Notes: generated by a model not told the origin, from the letters alone. A stretch of DNA of 5,651 nucleotides from Thermoproteota archaeon (GCA_011605835.1 JAAOZJ010000043.1:1-5651); one strand, 5' to 3'; positions 1 to 5,651 are shown, counted from the stretch's first letter. Program-made: numbers and translations.

Positions 1-1
1 C

Positions 2-265
2 GTCGATAGGAAGAGGTTGGAGGAGTACTTGAGAGAGAGGTATCCAGACGCGGAAATAGTGTGGGAATGCGGGCCCGAAGGGAGGTCGACCGCTAGAGGT
101 CACGTCAAGGAGGTCGTAATCGACGAGGTCGAGGGCTCGAGGCAGAGGGAACCTAGAGGTGTCGAGATCAGAGAGGTGGGTGTGAAGAAGCCAAAGATAG
201 TCGAGGTAAAGGTGGAAGGCGAGGAAGAGGGAAAGAGGAAGTGGTACGACATAAAAGTCGAGTAA
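2..265 (+). CDS. C-terminal part of an unidentified charged protein (5' end outside window)
   Basis: The reading frame is open from the first bases of the window to a TAA at 263-265. No in-frame stop lies upstream, so this is most likely the C-terminal 87 residues of a longer gene; a TTG at 17 could be an internal start but has no ribosome-binding site. The visible part opens with a probable helix (RLEEYLRERYPDAEIVW). It continues as alternating Val/Ile and Lys/Glu/Arg stretches ending in KVEGEEEGKRKWYDIKVE, which suggests beta strands with a very charged surface, as is common in hyperthermophile proteins. There is one Cys and no catalytic motif or membrane segment. I do not recognise the family. 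A small hairpin follows the stop codon. Confidence 0.7.
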   Translation, partial: VDRKRLEEYLRERYPDAEIVWECGPEGRSTARGHVKEVVIDEVEGSRQREPRGVEIREVGVKKPKIVEVKVEGEEEGKRKWYDIKVE

Positions 266-272
266 TGTCGAC

Positions 273-293
273 GTCCTTGAGGGGTCTAGGGAC
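273..293 (+). other. Short hairpin just after the stop of the first gene
   Basis: GTCCTTG at 273-279 can pair with TAGGGAC at 287-293, giving a seven-pair stem with two G-U pairs and a seven-base loop (AGGGGTC). It begins eight bases after the TAA of the upstream gene. No T-run follows, so it is not an obvious archaeal terminator. It may be a 3'-end structure or chance. Confidence 0.3.
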
Positions 294-365
294 TTGAGCT
301 CGCGCCGCTTAATGGGTAAAGAAGCTATGGCCTCGGTCGAAGGGACCTCGATGAGAGTGCCGTAG

Positions 366-1184
366 ATGGTCGAGATCTTGACATTTGGCTCCGTCAGCAG
401 CATAGCGCTGAATTACATCAAGGAGTGCATCGATGATGCGTCAAGGACCTTTGACGTCGACACTAAGACCCTGAGGGTCGTGGTTGTGGAGTCTCGGGAG
501 CGCTTGAGCGAATTCCTCAACGCCGCTTCCGGAGGAGCTGGTCCAGCTCCCCAGCCCCTGAGCTCGGCCTCCCACCTGTACGTGGCTGGCAAGCCCACGA
601 TAGTGGTGGTGGCGTCAGAGCTCTACGACAAGGGCGAGGCGGTGGTCAGGGGGGAGCTACTGATAGCGCTGGCCCACGCCAAGCTTCACGGCTCCGAGGA
701 GTACTACGCCATTCGAGTGCCGCCCGCGCTTCAAGGGCTCGTCGAGTTCGGGGTTCCCAGGCACCTCGCGATTGCCGTGCTATACTTTGTGGCCTCGGGC
801 GTCAAGGGATACGAGGCCACAAAGTTCGTCGTCGAGAGGGGCTACCTTCCCGAGATGGAGAGACTCTACAAGTTCCACTTGACGATAACGCCTGAGGAGA
901 GGGCCTCTTGGATTATGGCAGAGAGTAATCCTAGTGCGCGAGCGCTACTCACCTTAAACGCCTTCAAGGCCCTCGCGAATGCCTTGCCGGTCTACAGTTC
1001 ATCGATGGACCGCGAGCTCCGAGGGCTCTTCGAGGAAAACCTCGACTTGATACCGCCAGACCTGCGATCGGGCGTTGAGAGGACGCTCTTCGACGTTCTG
1101 CCCAGAGAACCTCAGGGGACCTTCGACAGGATAGAGGCCTGCTTAGAGTCCCTGAGCGATATCATTTACGCCGCTCTGCTGTAG
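366..1184 (+). CDS. Conserved-looking protein of unknown function with zincin-like but degenerate HxxxH motif
   Basis: This 272-residue protein appears soluble, with no signal peptide or clear membrane span. The ATG at 366 follows an in-frame TAG (363-365) directly, so no longer start is possible; there is no good Shine-Dalgarno. Residues 36-43 and 77-84 look like buried beta strands (LRVVVVES, PTIVVVAS). They are followed by RGELLIALAHAKLHGSEEYYAIRVP at about 95-119. This layout (strand, long helix with two His one turn apart, then Gly) resembles the active helix of small archaeal zinc metalloproteases, but HExxH reads H104-A-K-L-H108, so the catalytic Glu is absent. The rest is helical, with an aromatic-rich segment at 134-165. 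The function is unknown: it may be an inactive protease-like scaffold, or the resemblance may be fortuitous. It is convergent with, and overlaps by 23 bases, the next gene. Confidence 0.88.
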   Translation: MVEILTFGSVSSIALNYIKECIDDASRTFDVDTKTLRVVVVESRERLSEFLNAASGGAGPAPQPLSSASHLYVAGKPTIVVVASELYDKGEAVVRGELLIALAHAKLHGSEEYYAIRVPPALQGLVEFGVPRHLAIAVLYFVASGVKGYEATKFVVERGYLPEMERLYKFHLTITPEERASWIMAESNPSARALLTLNAFKALANALPVYSSSMDRELRGLFEENLDLIPPDLRSGVERTLFDVLPREPQGTFDRIEACLESLSDIIYAALL

Positions 1185-1746
1185 CGTAGCCTAAGAAGGA
1201 TGAGCTTCGTTGCTCTGAACGCGCTTGGGCGCAGACCTCATCGATGAGACCCTCTAGGGCTTGAAGGGGTTCGTAGCCCCCTTCGAATATGAGCTGGTAG
1301 AGCTTGGTGTAGTGGAGCTTGAGCTCCACGTGATACTGACTTAAGAGGGTCCAAGGAGGGTCTTCGGGCTCCCCAATGCCGACGCCTCCGCAACACTCGT
1401 CTAGGTATATCAAGTCGGGCCTAGCTGGGCTGTAGGAGAGGAAGGGGTACAGCCTACATCTCATCGGCCTGGCAGAGTATATCGTGCACGTGGGCTTGTC
1501 TCTCATCACTAGAAAAGCGCAAACTCCGTTCACGCTTTGGAGTACTGGTATAGGCACGACATCCGCTATGACCGCCTTCACGTACCTGCCCCTCAGCCCC
1601 CTCCAATCGACGCCCAAAAAGTTGGCCACTCTGCATATGTCGAAGGCCGTCAAGCTGACGTTGGGTCCGTGGCAGCACCTGCCACACCTTAGGCACGTCA
1701 CGCGGACCTTCTCTCCGCGGGACACCTTGATGTACTCGTGTGACAC
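1162..1746 (-). CDS. YkgJ-family CxxCxxCC zinc/iron-binding protein
   Basis: This 194-residue protein matches the YkgJ/UPF0153 family, often annotated as an Fe-S cluster or zinc-chelating protein of unknown reaction. Near the N-terminus it carries CLRCGRCC (C18, C21, C24, C25). Further on are C76, C87 (in CTIYSARP) and C97 (in CRLYPF), the usual family signature C-x-IY-x-RP-x-x-CR-x-YP, and a late Cys pair, C118-C119. The full set suggests an intact metal or cluster site. The C-terminal 65 residues are less distinctive and mostly helical. The start is a GTG at 1746; the frame is open about 70 bases further upstream but contains no other ATG, GTG or TTG start there. A TATA-like element about 33 bases upstream supports this start with a short leader. 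The family is secure; the cellular role is not known. Confidence 0.9.
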   Translation of the reverse strand: MSHEYIKVSRGEKVRVTCLRCGRCCHGPNVSLTAFDICRVANFLGVDWRGLRGRYVKAVIADVVPIPVLQSVNGVCAFLVMRDKPTCTIYSARPMRCRLYPFLSYSPARPDLIYLDECCGGVGIGEPEDPPWTLLSQYHVELKLHYTKLYQLIFEGGYEPLQALEGLIDEVCAQARSEQRSSSFLGYATAERRK

Positions 1747-1778
1747 GTGAGCCCCTGAGGCCCTTAATCGGGCACGTC

Positions 1779-1786
1779 TAATAAGC
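1779..1786 (-). promoter_or_regulatory. TATA box for the YkgJ-family gene
   Basis: Read on the minus strand the sequence is GCTTATTA, preceded by the purine-rich GCAACAA. At the usual 22-26 base spacing, transcription would begin near 1757, giving a leader of about ten bases before the GTG at 1746. This is inferred from sequence only. Confidence 0.45.
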
Positions 1787-1808
1787 TTGTTGCTAGCGAC
1801 GTACTCGG

Positions 1809-1820
1809 GAAACGTTTAAA
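1809..1820 (+). promoter_or_regulatory. BRE and TATA box for the beta-CASP nuclease gene
   Basis: GAAACG (1809-1814) followed directly by TTTAAA (1815-1820) is a close match to an archaeal BRE plus TATA box. Expected transcription start is about 1842-1846, leaving a leader of 12-16 bases before the ATG at 1858 with no clear Shine-Dalgarno. It lies only about 25 bases from the oppositely directed TATA element. Confidence 0.6.
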
Positions 1821-1857
1821 GGAGGTCGTCTACACTTCCTCGGGTAGCTGTCACATC

Positions 1858-3141
1858 ATGAGCCGCGCTAAATTGCTATGCTTGGGAGGTTGCAGAGAGG
1901 TAGGGAGGTCAGCCTACCTCCTCAGCTTGGAGAATAGAAACTTCTTGCTCGATTACGGTGTCTTGCTAGACGACGTGCCCCTCTTTCCATCGCACGTGAG
2001 CCCGAGCTCTGTGGACGCTATGTTGCTCACCCATCCGCACTTGGACCACTCTGGTCTAGTGCCGTTTCTGTTCTCCTCGAAGGTCACGCCACGAGCTTAC
2101 TCCACCCGGCTGTGCGCCGAGATACTAGAGTACTTAGTGCTTGACATGATGAAGCTTTCGGGTAATTTCCTACCTTACGAAGTCGAGGAGCTCTACAAGG
2201 CCGTGGATGGCATTAGACCTCTGGGCTACGGAGAGGAGGTGGAGGTAGGCGGCATCGCCATTAGGGCCCTGAACGCTGGACACGTCCCCGGGAGCTGCAT
2301 GTTCTTGTTGAGGTCGAAGGGGTTCAAGGCCCTCTACACGGGCGACTTCAACAGCATTGAGACACGGCTGGTGAACCCGGTGGACCTAGAGTCCGTCCTA
2401 TCGGAGTGCCCCATAGACCTGTTGATCGTGGAGTCCACGTACGGCGACAGGCCCCACGAGGACAGGGCGCTGACCGAGAAGAGCTTCGTCGAGTCCGTGG
2501 TCGACTGCGTCGAGGGCGGAGGAGTCGTGCTCGTGCCGGCCTTCGCCTACGGCAGGGCCCAAGAGATACTGTGCGTGCTCTACAAGTATGCGAGCGACTT
2601 GACCGTCTACTTGGACGGCATGGCCAAGCAGATATCGCTCGAGCTGCTGAGCTTTAAGGACTTCTTGAGGAGCGAAGACCTCTACGAAGAGGCCCTCGAA
2701 TTCGCTAGGTTCGTTAGGGGGCCCAGGGACAGGAAGAGGCTCTTGAAGGAGGGTGGGGTTGTCGTAAGCCCGTCCGGGATGCTGAAGGGAGGCCCATCGG
2801 CCTTCTACGCTAAGCGCTTGGCCGATAGGAGCGACAGCGCGATATTCCTCGTGAGCTACCAGATCCCGGACACGCCCGGTGACTGCTTGCTGAAGCACGG
2901 CAAACTCGCGCCCGACTCAGAGAAGGTAAAGTGCGACGTAAAGTGGTTCGACTTCTCGTCCCACGCGGGCAGGATCGAGCTGTTAGACTTCATAACCAAG
3001 GTCGTAGATCGCTCCGAGGGCAGAACCAAGGTCGTCTTAGTCCACGGAGAGGAGCGGGCGGTGACGTCCCTCGAAGAGGCGCTGAGGAGCGAGGGCGTAG
3101 AGGTCTTGGCACCTAAGAACGGTGAGCTACTGGTCCTCTAA
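1858..3141 (+). CDS. Beta-CASP metallo-beta-lactamase ribonuclease (aCPSF2/archaeal RNase J type)
   Basis: This 427-residue predicted zinc-dependent RNA nuclease belongs to the CPSF73/RNase J superfamily. The metallo-beta-lactamase motifs are all present: D32 (FLLDYG), H59-P-H61-L-D63-H64, H142 (AGHVPGS) and D163 (YTGDF). The beta-CASP motifs are also intact: A is E192 (ESTYGD), B is H369 (FSSHAG) and C is H396 (LVHGEE). The beta-CASP insert runs at about 195-360 and includes VPAFAYGRAQE (226-236), DGMAKQ and SGMLKGGPS. The length fits KH-less archaeal members; aCPSF1 (FttA), the termination nuclease, is about 640 residues with KH domains, so this is not it. The Sulfolobus aCPSF2/RNase J homologue has been reported to act as a 5'-to-3' exonuclease, so a cytoplasmic role in RNA decay or end processing is likely. 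The exact subfamily and the endo- or exonuclease mode are inferred. It has its own promoter, and the LarE gene follows 56 bases downstream. Confidence 0.95.
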   Translation: MSRAKLLCLGGCREVGRSAYLLSLENRNFLLDYGVLLDDVPLFPSHVSPSSVDAMLLTHPHLDHSGLVPFLFSSKVTPRAYSTRLCAEILEYLVLDMMKLSGNFLPYEVEELYKAVDGIRPLGYGEEVEVGGIAIRALNAGHVPGSCMFLLRSKGFKALYTGDFNSIETRLVNPVDLESVLSECPIDLLIVESTYGDRPHEDRALTEKSFVESVVDCVEGGGVVLVPAFAYGRAQEILCVLYKYASDLTVYLDGMAKQISLELLSFKDFLRSEDLYEEALEFARFVRGPRDRKRLLKEGGVVVSPSGMLKGGPSAFYAKRLADRSDSAIFLVSYQIPDTPGDCLLKHGKLAPDSEKVKCDVKWFDFSSHAGRIELLDFITKVVDRSEGRTKVVLVHGEERAVTSLEEALRSEGVEVLAPKNGELLVL

Positions 3142-3197
3142 GCCCCGAATTCACAAGCCCGTAGCTCTATGAGCTGTGGCGTCCTGGGTCGTCGTCC

Positions 3198-4004
3198 ATG
3201 AAGGAAGCGCGCGACCTGAGGCTCCTGGCCGACGAGCTCGAGGGAGAGATCAAGAAATTGGAGAGCGCGTTGGTGGCCTTCTCGGGCGGCGTCGACAGCT
3301 CCACGGTCGCAGCGCTGGCGTACAGAGCCTTAGGCGACAGGGCCTTGGCCGTGACCATAAAATCCCCCCTCTTGCCCCACGGCGAGCTCGAAGAAGCTGT
3401 GAAAGTGGCCAGGGCCATCGGAATACGACACCGCGTCGTCGAGCTCAACGAGCTGGAGCTCCCGGGCTTCTCCGATAATCCGCAAGACCGTTGCTACATA
3501 TGCAAGAAGGCTCGACTCGCTCTGCTCAAGGAGCTGGCGTCCAAAGAGGGCTTCAGAGCGATCCTCGATGGGACCACTAAGAGCGACCTGAGCGACCACA
3601 GGCCCGGCATAAGGGCCGCGATCGAGGAGGGGGTCCGTAGCCCCTTGCTAGAGGCGGGGCTGTCGAAGGGTGAGGTGCGCGAGCTGGCCAAGCTGTTGGG
3701 GCTTCCGAATCACGACAGGCCCCCCAGCTCCTGCCTCGCCACTAGAATACCGTACGGCCAGAGGATAACGCTGGAGAAGTTGAGGAGGGTAGACCTGGCC
3801 GAAAGGGTGGTGAAGGAGAGACTGGGGGCCTCACTCGTGCGCGTCAGGCTCCACGGCGACGACGTGGCAAGGATAGAGGTTAGCCCCCGAGAAAGGAGGC
3901 TGTTCTTCAGCGAAGAGGTCTTGGACTTCATCGCCTCGGAGCTCAAGAGGTTCGGCTTCAGGATAGTAGCCCTAGACTTGGAGGGCTATCGTGCGGGCAA
4001 CTGA
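3198..4004 (+). CDS. larE: LarE-type ATP-dependent sacrificial sulfur transferase
   Basis: This 268-residue N-type ATP pyrophosphatase of the LarE family (COG1606) appears complete. LarE adenylates pyridinium biscarboxylate mononucleotide and converts its carboxylates to thiocarboxylates for the nickel-pincer cofactor of lactate racemase and related enzymes. The PP-loop SGGVDSS lies at 29-35. DGTTKSDLSDHRPG (124-137) and PSSCLATRIPYG (176-187) are family signatures, and the C-terminus GYRAGN resembles known LarE ends. C179 aligns with the sacrificial Cys of Lactiplantibacillus LarE. C99 and C102 (RCYICKK), absent from that enzyme as I recall its sequence, give the three-Cys pattern of LarE forms proposed to hold a 4Fe-4S cluster and transfer sulfur catalytically. 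The ATG at 3198 is the only ATG, GTG or TTG start after an in-frame TAG at 3162. It is probably co-transcribed with the upstream nuclease, with no clear promoter between. No larA, larB or larC is present here, so the substrate is inferred from the family. Confidence 0.92.
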   Translation: MKEARDLRLLADELEGEIKKLESALVAFSGGVDSSTVAALAYRALGDRALAVTIKSPLLPHGELEEAVKVARAIGIRHRVVELNELELPGFSDNPQDRCYICKKARLALLKELASKEGFRAILDGTTKSDLSDHRPGIRAAIEEGVRSPLLEAGLSKGEVRELAKLLGLPNHDRPPSSCLATRIPYGQRITLEKLRRVDLAERVVKERLGASLVRVRLHGDDVARIEVSPRERRLFFSEEVLDFIASELKRFGFRIVALDLEGYRAGN

Positions 4005-4083
4005 GGCGCTCCTTGAGGCGATGAGCCGCTTGCTCAGCTCTCGAAGCGAGCTTCTCGACATGCTGGAGGAGCCGACGGCCTAG
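3991..4083 (+). CDS. Possible 30-residue helical small protein overlapping the larE end
   Basis: A GTG at 3991 opens a frame that overlaps the last 14 bases of larE and ends with TAG at 4081-4083, two bases before the convergent M50 gene stop. The predicted peptide is rich in Leu, Glu and Arg, with a regular Leu spacing (TEALLEAMSRLLSSRSELL), like an amphipathic helix. An internal ATG at 4021 is an alternative start. The overlap resembles translational coupling and the ORF fills the gap exactly. However, it is very short, has no clear ribosome-binding site and has no recognisable relatives. Real gene or chance cannot be decided from the sequence. Confidence 0.3.
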   Translation: MRATEALLEAMSRLLSSRSELLDMLEEPTA

Positions 4084-4085
4084 GC

Positions 4086-4718
4086 CTATGGCTTGAAGAA
4101 TGCGATGACTGTGACAACCCACGCAGGTATCGCCACTAAGCCCCACGCTATCGGGCTCCATTTGACCACGCTAAAGCCGTCGAGCGGCGGTATCGGGAGG
4201 AGGTTGAAGGCCGCAAGCCAGATGTTGACTTGGAAGCCAATCATGGCAGTGAATTGTAAGAAGGGGTGAAGGCTCAGCCCTCGCAATAAGTAAAATACCA
4301 ACGCCAATACCAAGTTAGCCATCGGCCCAGCGAGCGCTATTAGGCCGTTGACCCTCCGTAGCTGTTCGACTGAAATGTATGGTGAGTACGCAAGAGGGAC
4401 TATGTACACGGCCCCCGGGGCGGCGAATATCAAGCTACCGCCCGAGGCAAGAGCCAGCGCCAAAGCGAGCAACAGCCCCAAGGGCCACATTCTGTATTCA
4501 GCGTGACACGCGAACGACCTAGCAATGGTCCTGTGCATCAGCTCGTGCAACAAGAAGCCCAAGCCCACGGCAATGAGAGAGGAAGCAAAGAAGGCTAAGA
4601 AGTACGACATACCGACGTAGATCACTCGAATTGAGAAGCAAAGGCTTATCACGACCCAAGAGATTGCAAGGTCTACGATCTCTCTCGCAGCGGGCCTAAC
4701 GTGCAAGGGCTTCACCAC
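4086..4718 (-). CDS. M50 (site-2 protease family) membrane zinc metalloprotease
   Basis: This 210-residue integral membrane protein belongs to the site-2 protease family, which cleaves substrates within the membrane. The zinc motif HELMH is at 58-62, at the end of a hydrophobic helix (about 39-57). The third ligand is D180 in FNLLPIPPLDG (171-181), the family's LDG motif. AGPMANL (130-136) is the other usual signature. About five to six hydrophobic segments are visible: 14-35, 39-57, 79-92 with 95-110, 125-145, 157-174 and 186-207. There is no PDZ or CBS domain, so it is a minimal form like other small archaeal M50 proteins. The start is GTG at 4718 (a second GTG follows at once); an in-frame TGA at 4731-4733 prevents any longer start with a good signal. 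A TATA element sits upstream. Substrate unknown; regulated proteolysis or membrane quality control are possibilities. Confidence 0.93.
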   Translation of the reverse strand: MVKPLHVRPAAREIVDLAISWVVISLCFSIRVIYVGMSYFLAFFASSLIAVGLGFLLHELMHRTIARSFACHAEYRMWPLGLLLALALALASGGSLIFAAPGAVYIVPLAYSPYISVEQLRRVNGLIALAGPMANLVLALVFYLLRGLSLHPFLQFTAMIGFQVNIWLAAFNLLPIPPLDGFSVVKWSPIAWGLVAIPAWVVTVIAFFKP

Positions 4719-4752
4719 GCGATGCCTTTGTCAGCCTAACTGCGAGGCGTAG

Positions 4753-4768
4753 CTTAAGAACTTTTAGA
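4753..4768 (-). promoter_or_regulatory. BRE and TATA box for the M50 protease gene
   Basis: Read on the minus strand, TCTAAAAG is followed by TTCTTAAG, a fair BRE plus TATA arrangement. The predicted transcription start near 4731 gives a leader of about 13 bases before the GTG at 4718. Confidence 0.5.
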
Positions 4769-4796
4769 TGCTACTTGAGCGTGCATCATCTCAAGG

Positions 4797-4849
4797 CTAG
4801 GGCCCTGAAGCCTCATGCTTAGTCCCAGCCTCAGCGTCAACATCCCTAG
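4797..4849. repeat. Inverted repeat CTAGGG / CCCTAG in the divergent intergenic region
   Basis: CTAGGG at 4797-4802 is matched by CCCTAG at 4844-4849, separated by 41 bases. The left arm is also part of the palindrome AGGGCCCT (4799-4806), and a small AAGC/GCTT hairpin (4808-4820) lies inside. This could be a transcription-factor dyad between the two divergent promoters, part of a structured RNA, or chance. Confidence 0.3.
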
Positions 4850-4892
4850 TGCTCGCACTCTCCAGTTGCGCGTAGGTAATCGAGCGCATGCG

Positions 4893-4918
4893 ATAAGTTT
4901 TTCCTAGCGGTTTAAGAA
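4893..4918 (+). promoter_or_regulatory. AT-rich promoter element(s) for the DUF2258-like gene
   Basis: Two TATA-like stretches lie here: ATAAGTTTTT at 4893-4902 and TTTAAGAA at 4911-4918. The second looks more like a TATA box but would start transcription near 4935-4940, after the ribosome-binding site. The first would start it near 4919-4926 and keep that site in the message, so I favour the first. Confidence 0.45.
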
Positions 4919-4930
4919 TAAGTACTTAAT

Positions 4931-4935
4931 GGTGA
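4931..4935 (+). promoter_or_regulatory. Shine-Dalgarno GGTGA for the DUF2258-like gene
   Basis: GGTGA matches the complement of the archaeal 16S 3' end and lies six bases before the ATG at 4942. It is the clearest ribosome-binding site in the window and fixes this start. A nearer ATG at 4929 is in another frame. Confidence 0.65.
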
Positions 4936-4941
4936 GAGGGC

Positions 4942-5643
4942 ATGGTTTTGCTGAGCACCGGCTTTACCATAGCTGGCGCTTATGCGGACAAGGTCAGGAA
5001 GACCCTCTTCGCCCAGCTGAGGGATCACATGAAGAGAGGGGAGGTCTCAGCCCAAGAGGTCGCGAGGGCCGCCGCCGAGCTGAATAGGGCCCTCTACCAC
5101 ATACTTGTCGAGAGGCTCAAGTCAGATAAGGGTGACGTTGTCAGGGCCAAGATAGAGTACGACGTCGAGGGTGGGAGGGTTGTGTGGGACTACAACACCC
5201 TCCAGCTCGAGGTATTCAAGAGGGTCCCCGACGAGGAGGTCCAAAGGGTCCTCAGGGAGACGACGCCTGAGATAAGTAAGCTCTTGGAGAGGGCGATAGC
5301 CTACAACGTCGAGAGGGCGGCCGTCACGTCCTACGGCGATTACCTATTTAGGGTCAAGATAGACGACAAAGTCGTCGGGGCATTGACTGTGACCACGATA
5401 GACAACGAAGTCGCGATAGTACGCGGAGCGGTGCTCGAGCCCACCCCAGTCATAATCGACAAGAGCAAGGTGCCGCTAGAAGGCAAGAGCGTTGAAGAGG
5501 TCGTGTCTAACAACTTGGCAAATCTCGTCAAGTCCGCCCGAAACGTAGAGCTGGCGGAGGCCGAGAGGGCCCTCAAGGGGATTGAGGCGGTGATCGAAAG
5601 CGAGCTAAAGGAAGAGGCGAGGGCCGAGGAAGTCGAGTACTGA
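4942..5643 (+). CDS. DUF2258-like archaeal protein, possibly ThermoDBP-related ssDNA-binding
   Basis: This complete 233-residue cytoplasmic protein has no membrane segment and no Cys. The N-terminus STGFTIAGAYADKVRKTLFAQLRDH (5-29) and the following helical part to about 60 look like the crenarchaeal DUF2258 family, recognised by memory rather than by search. Residues 66-94 (including RAKIEYDVEGGRVVWDY) and 130-172 appear beta-rich. Residues 185-233 form a long, highly charged helix, probably a coiled coil, ending in an acidic tail (EEARAEEVEY). Some DUF2258-like proteins have, I believe, been connected to ThermoDBP-type single-stranded DNA-binding proteins; that link is tentative here. The ATG at 4942 is set by GGTGA and by an in-frame TGA at 4933-4935. 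It is strongly expressed by appearance (good ribosome-binding site, AGG/GAG-rich codons). It is divergent from the M50 protease with 223 bases between. Confidence 0.88.
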   Translation: MVLLSTGFTIAGAYADKVRKTLFAQLRDHMKRGEVSAQEVARAAAELNRALYHILVERLKSDKGDVVRAKIEYDVEGGRVVWDYNTLQLEVFKRVPDEEVQRVLRETTPEISKLLERAIAYNVERAAVTSYGDYLFRVKIDDKVVGALTVTTIDNEVAIVRGAVLEPTPVIIDKSKVPLEGKSVEEVVSNNLANLVKSARNVELAEAERALKGIEAVIESELKEEARAEEVEY

Positions 5644-5651
5644 GCCAAAGA

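Noticed and set aside
273..293. Hairpin as a transcription terminator for the first gene
   Set aside because: No T-run follows, and archaeal termination depends mainly on T-rich tracts; kept only as a possible structure.
2398..2898. 166-codon open frame on the minus strand inside the nuclease gene
   Set aside because: It is wholly antisense to a gene with all its catalytic motifs intact, and the predicted protein shows no motif; open antisense frames are common in GC-rich coding sequence.
1858..3141. Assignment of the nuclease as aCPSF1/FttA termination factor
   Set aside because: The N-terminal KH domains are missing and the protein is about 200 residues too short.
3176..3478. 100-codon plus-strand frame overlapping the start of larE
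   Set aside because: It is a shadow of larE: Arg/Gly-rich out-of-frame translation without family motifs.
4731..4790. Possible C/D box small RNA on the minus strand (ATGATGC near 4785, CTGA near 4732)
   Set aside because: The C box has a mismatch, there is no internal D' and C' pair, and the segment overlaps the predicted protease promoter.
4797..4907. 30-codon ORFs on both strands in the intergenic region
   Set aside because: Neither has a ribosome-binding site or a recognisable peptide, and both strands being open over this length is expected by chance.

Overview
The window looks like ordinary chromosome from a hyperthermophilic crenarchaeon (Thermoproteota, probably Desulfurococcales; an Ignicoccus-like genome is a guess from composition). 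The reasons are compact gene packing, moderately high GC, heavy use of AGG/AGA for Arg, GTG starts, archaeal BRE/TATA promoters with short leaders, and archaeal families such as a CPSF-type beta-CASP nuclease without KH domains and a DUF2258-like protein. There are no rRNA or tRNA genes, CRISPR arrays, insertion sequences or phage genes that I can see.

Layout: (1) 2-265 is the C-terminal end of a plus-strand gene that begins outside the window. (2) 366-1184 is a plus-strand protein of unknown function with a broken metalloprotease-like motif (HAKLH in place of HExxH). (3) 1162-1746, minus strand, is a YkgJ-type cysteine-cluster protein whose 3' end overlaps gene 2 by 23 bases. (4) A short divergent promoter region (1747-1857) separates it from 1858-3141, a beta-CASP metallo-beta-lactamase ribonuclease of the aCPSF2/RNase J type. 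(5) 3198-4004 is a LarE-type sulfur transferase, on the same strand 56 bases downstream and possibly co-transcribed. A possible 30-residue ORF (3991-4083) overlaps its end. (6) 4086-4718, minus strand, is an M50 (site-2 protease family) membrane metalloprotease. (7) A 223-base divergent intergenic region leads to 4942-5643, a DUF2258-like protein possibly related to the archaeal ThermoDBP-type ssDNA-binding proteins.

The genes look like housekeeping or conserved-unknown genes from unrelated pathways (RNA processing, sulfur transfer for a cofactor, membrane proteolysis, a candidate nucleic-acid-binding protein) rather than one system. Several are in divergent or convergent pairs, so only 1858-4004 (plus possibly 3991-4083) is a plausible multi-gene transcript. 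I found no convincing novel system. The most useful leads are the pseudo-zincin motif in gene 2, the three-cysteine form of LarE, the tiny ORF after larE, and the unexplained dyad-containing intergenic segment at 4790-4900.
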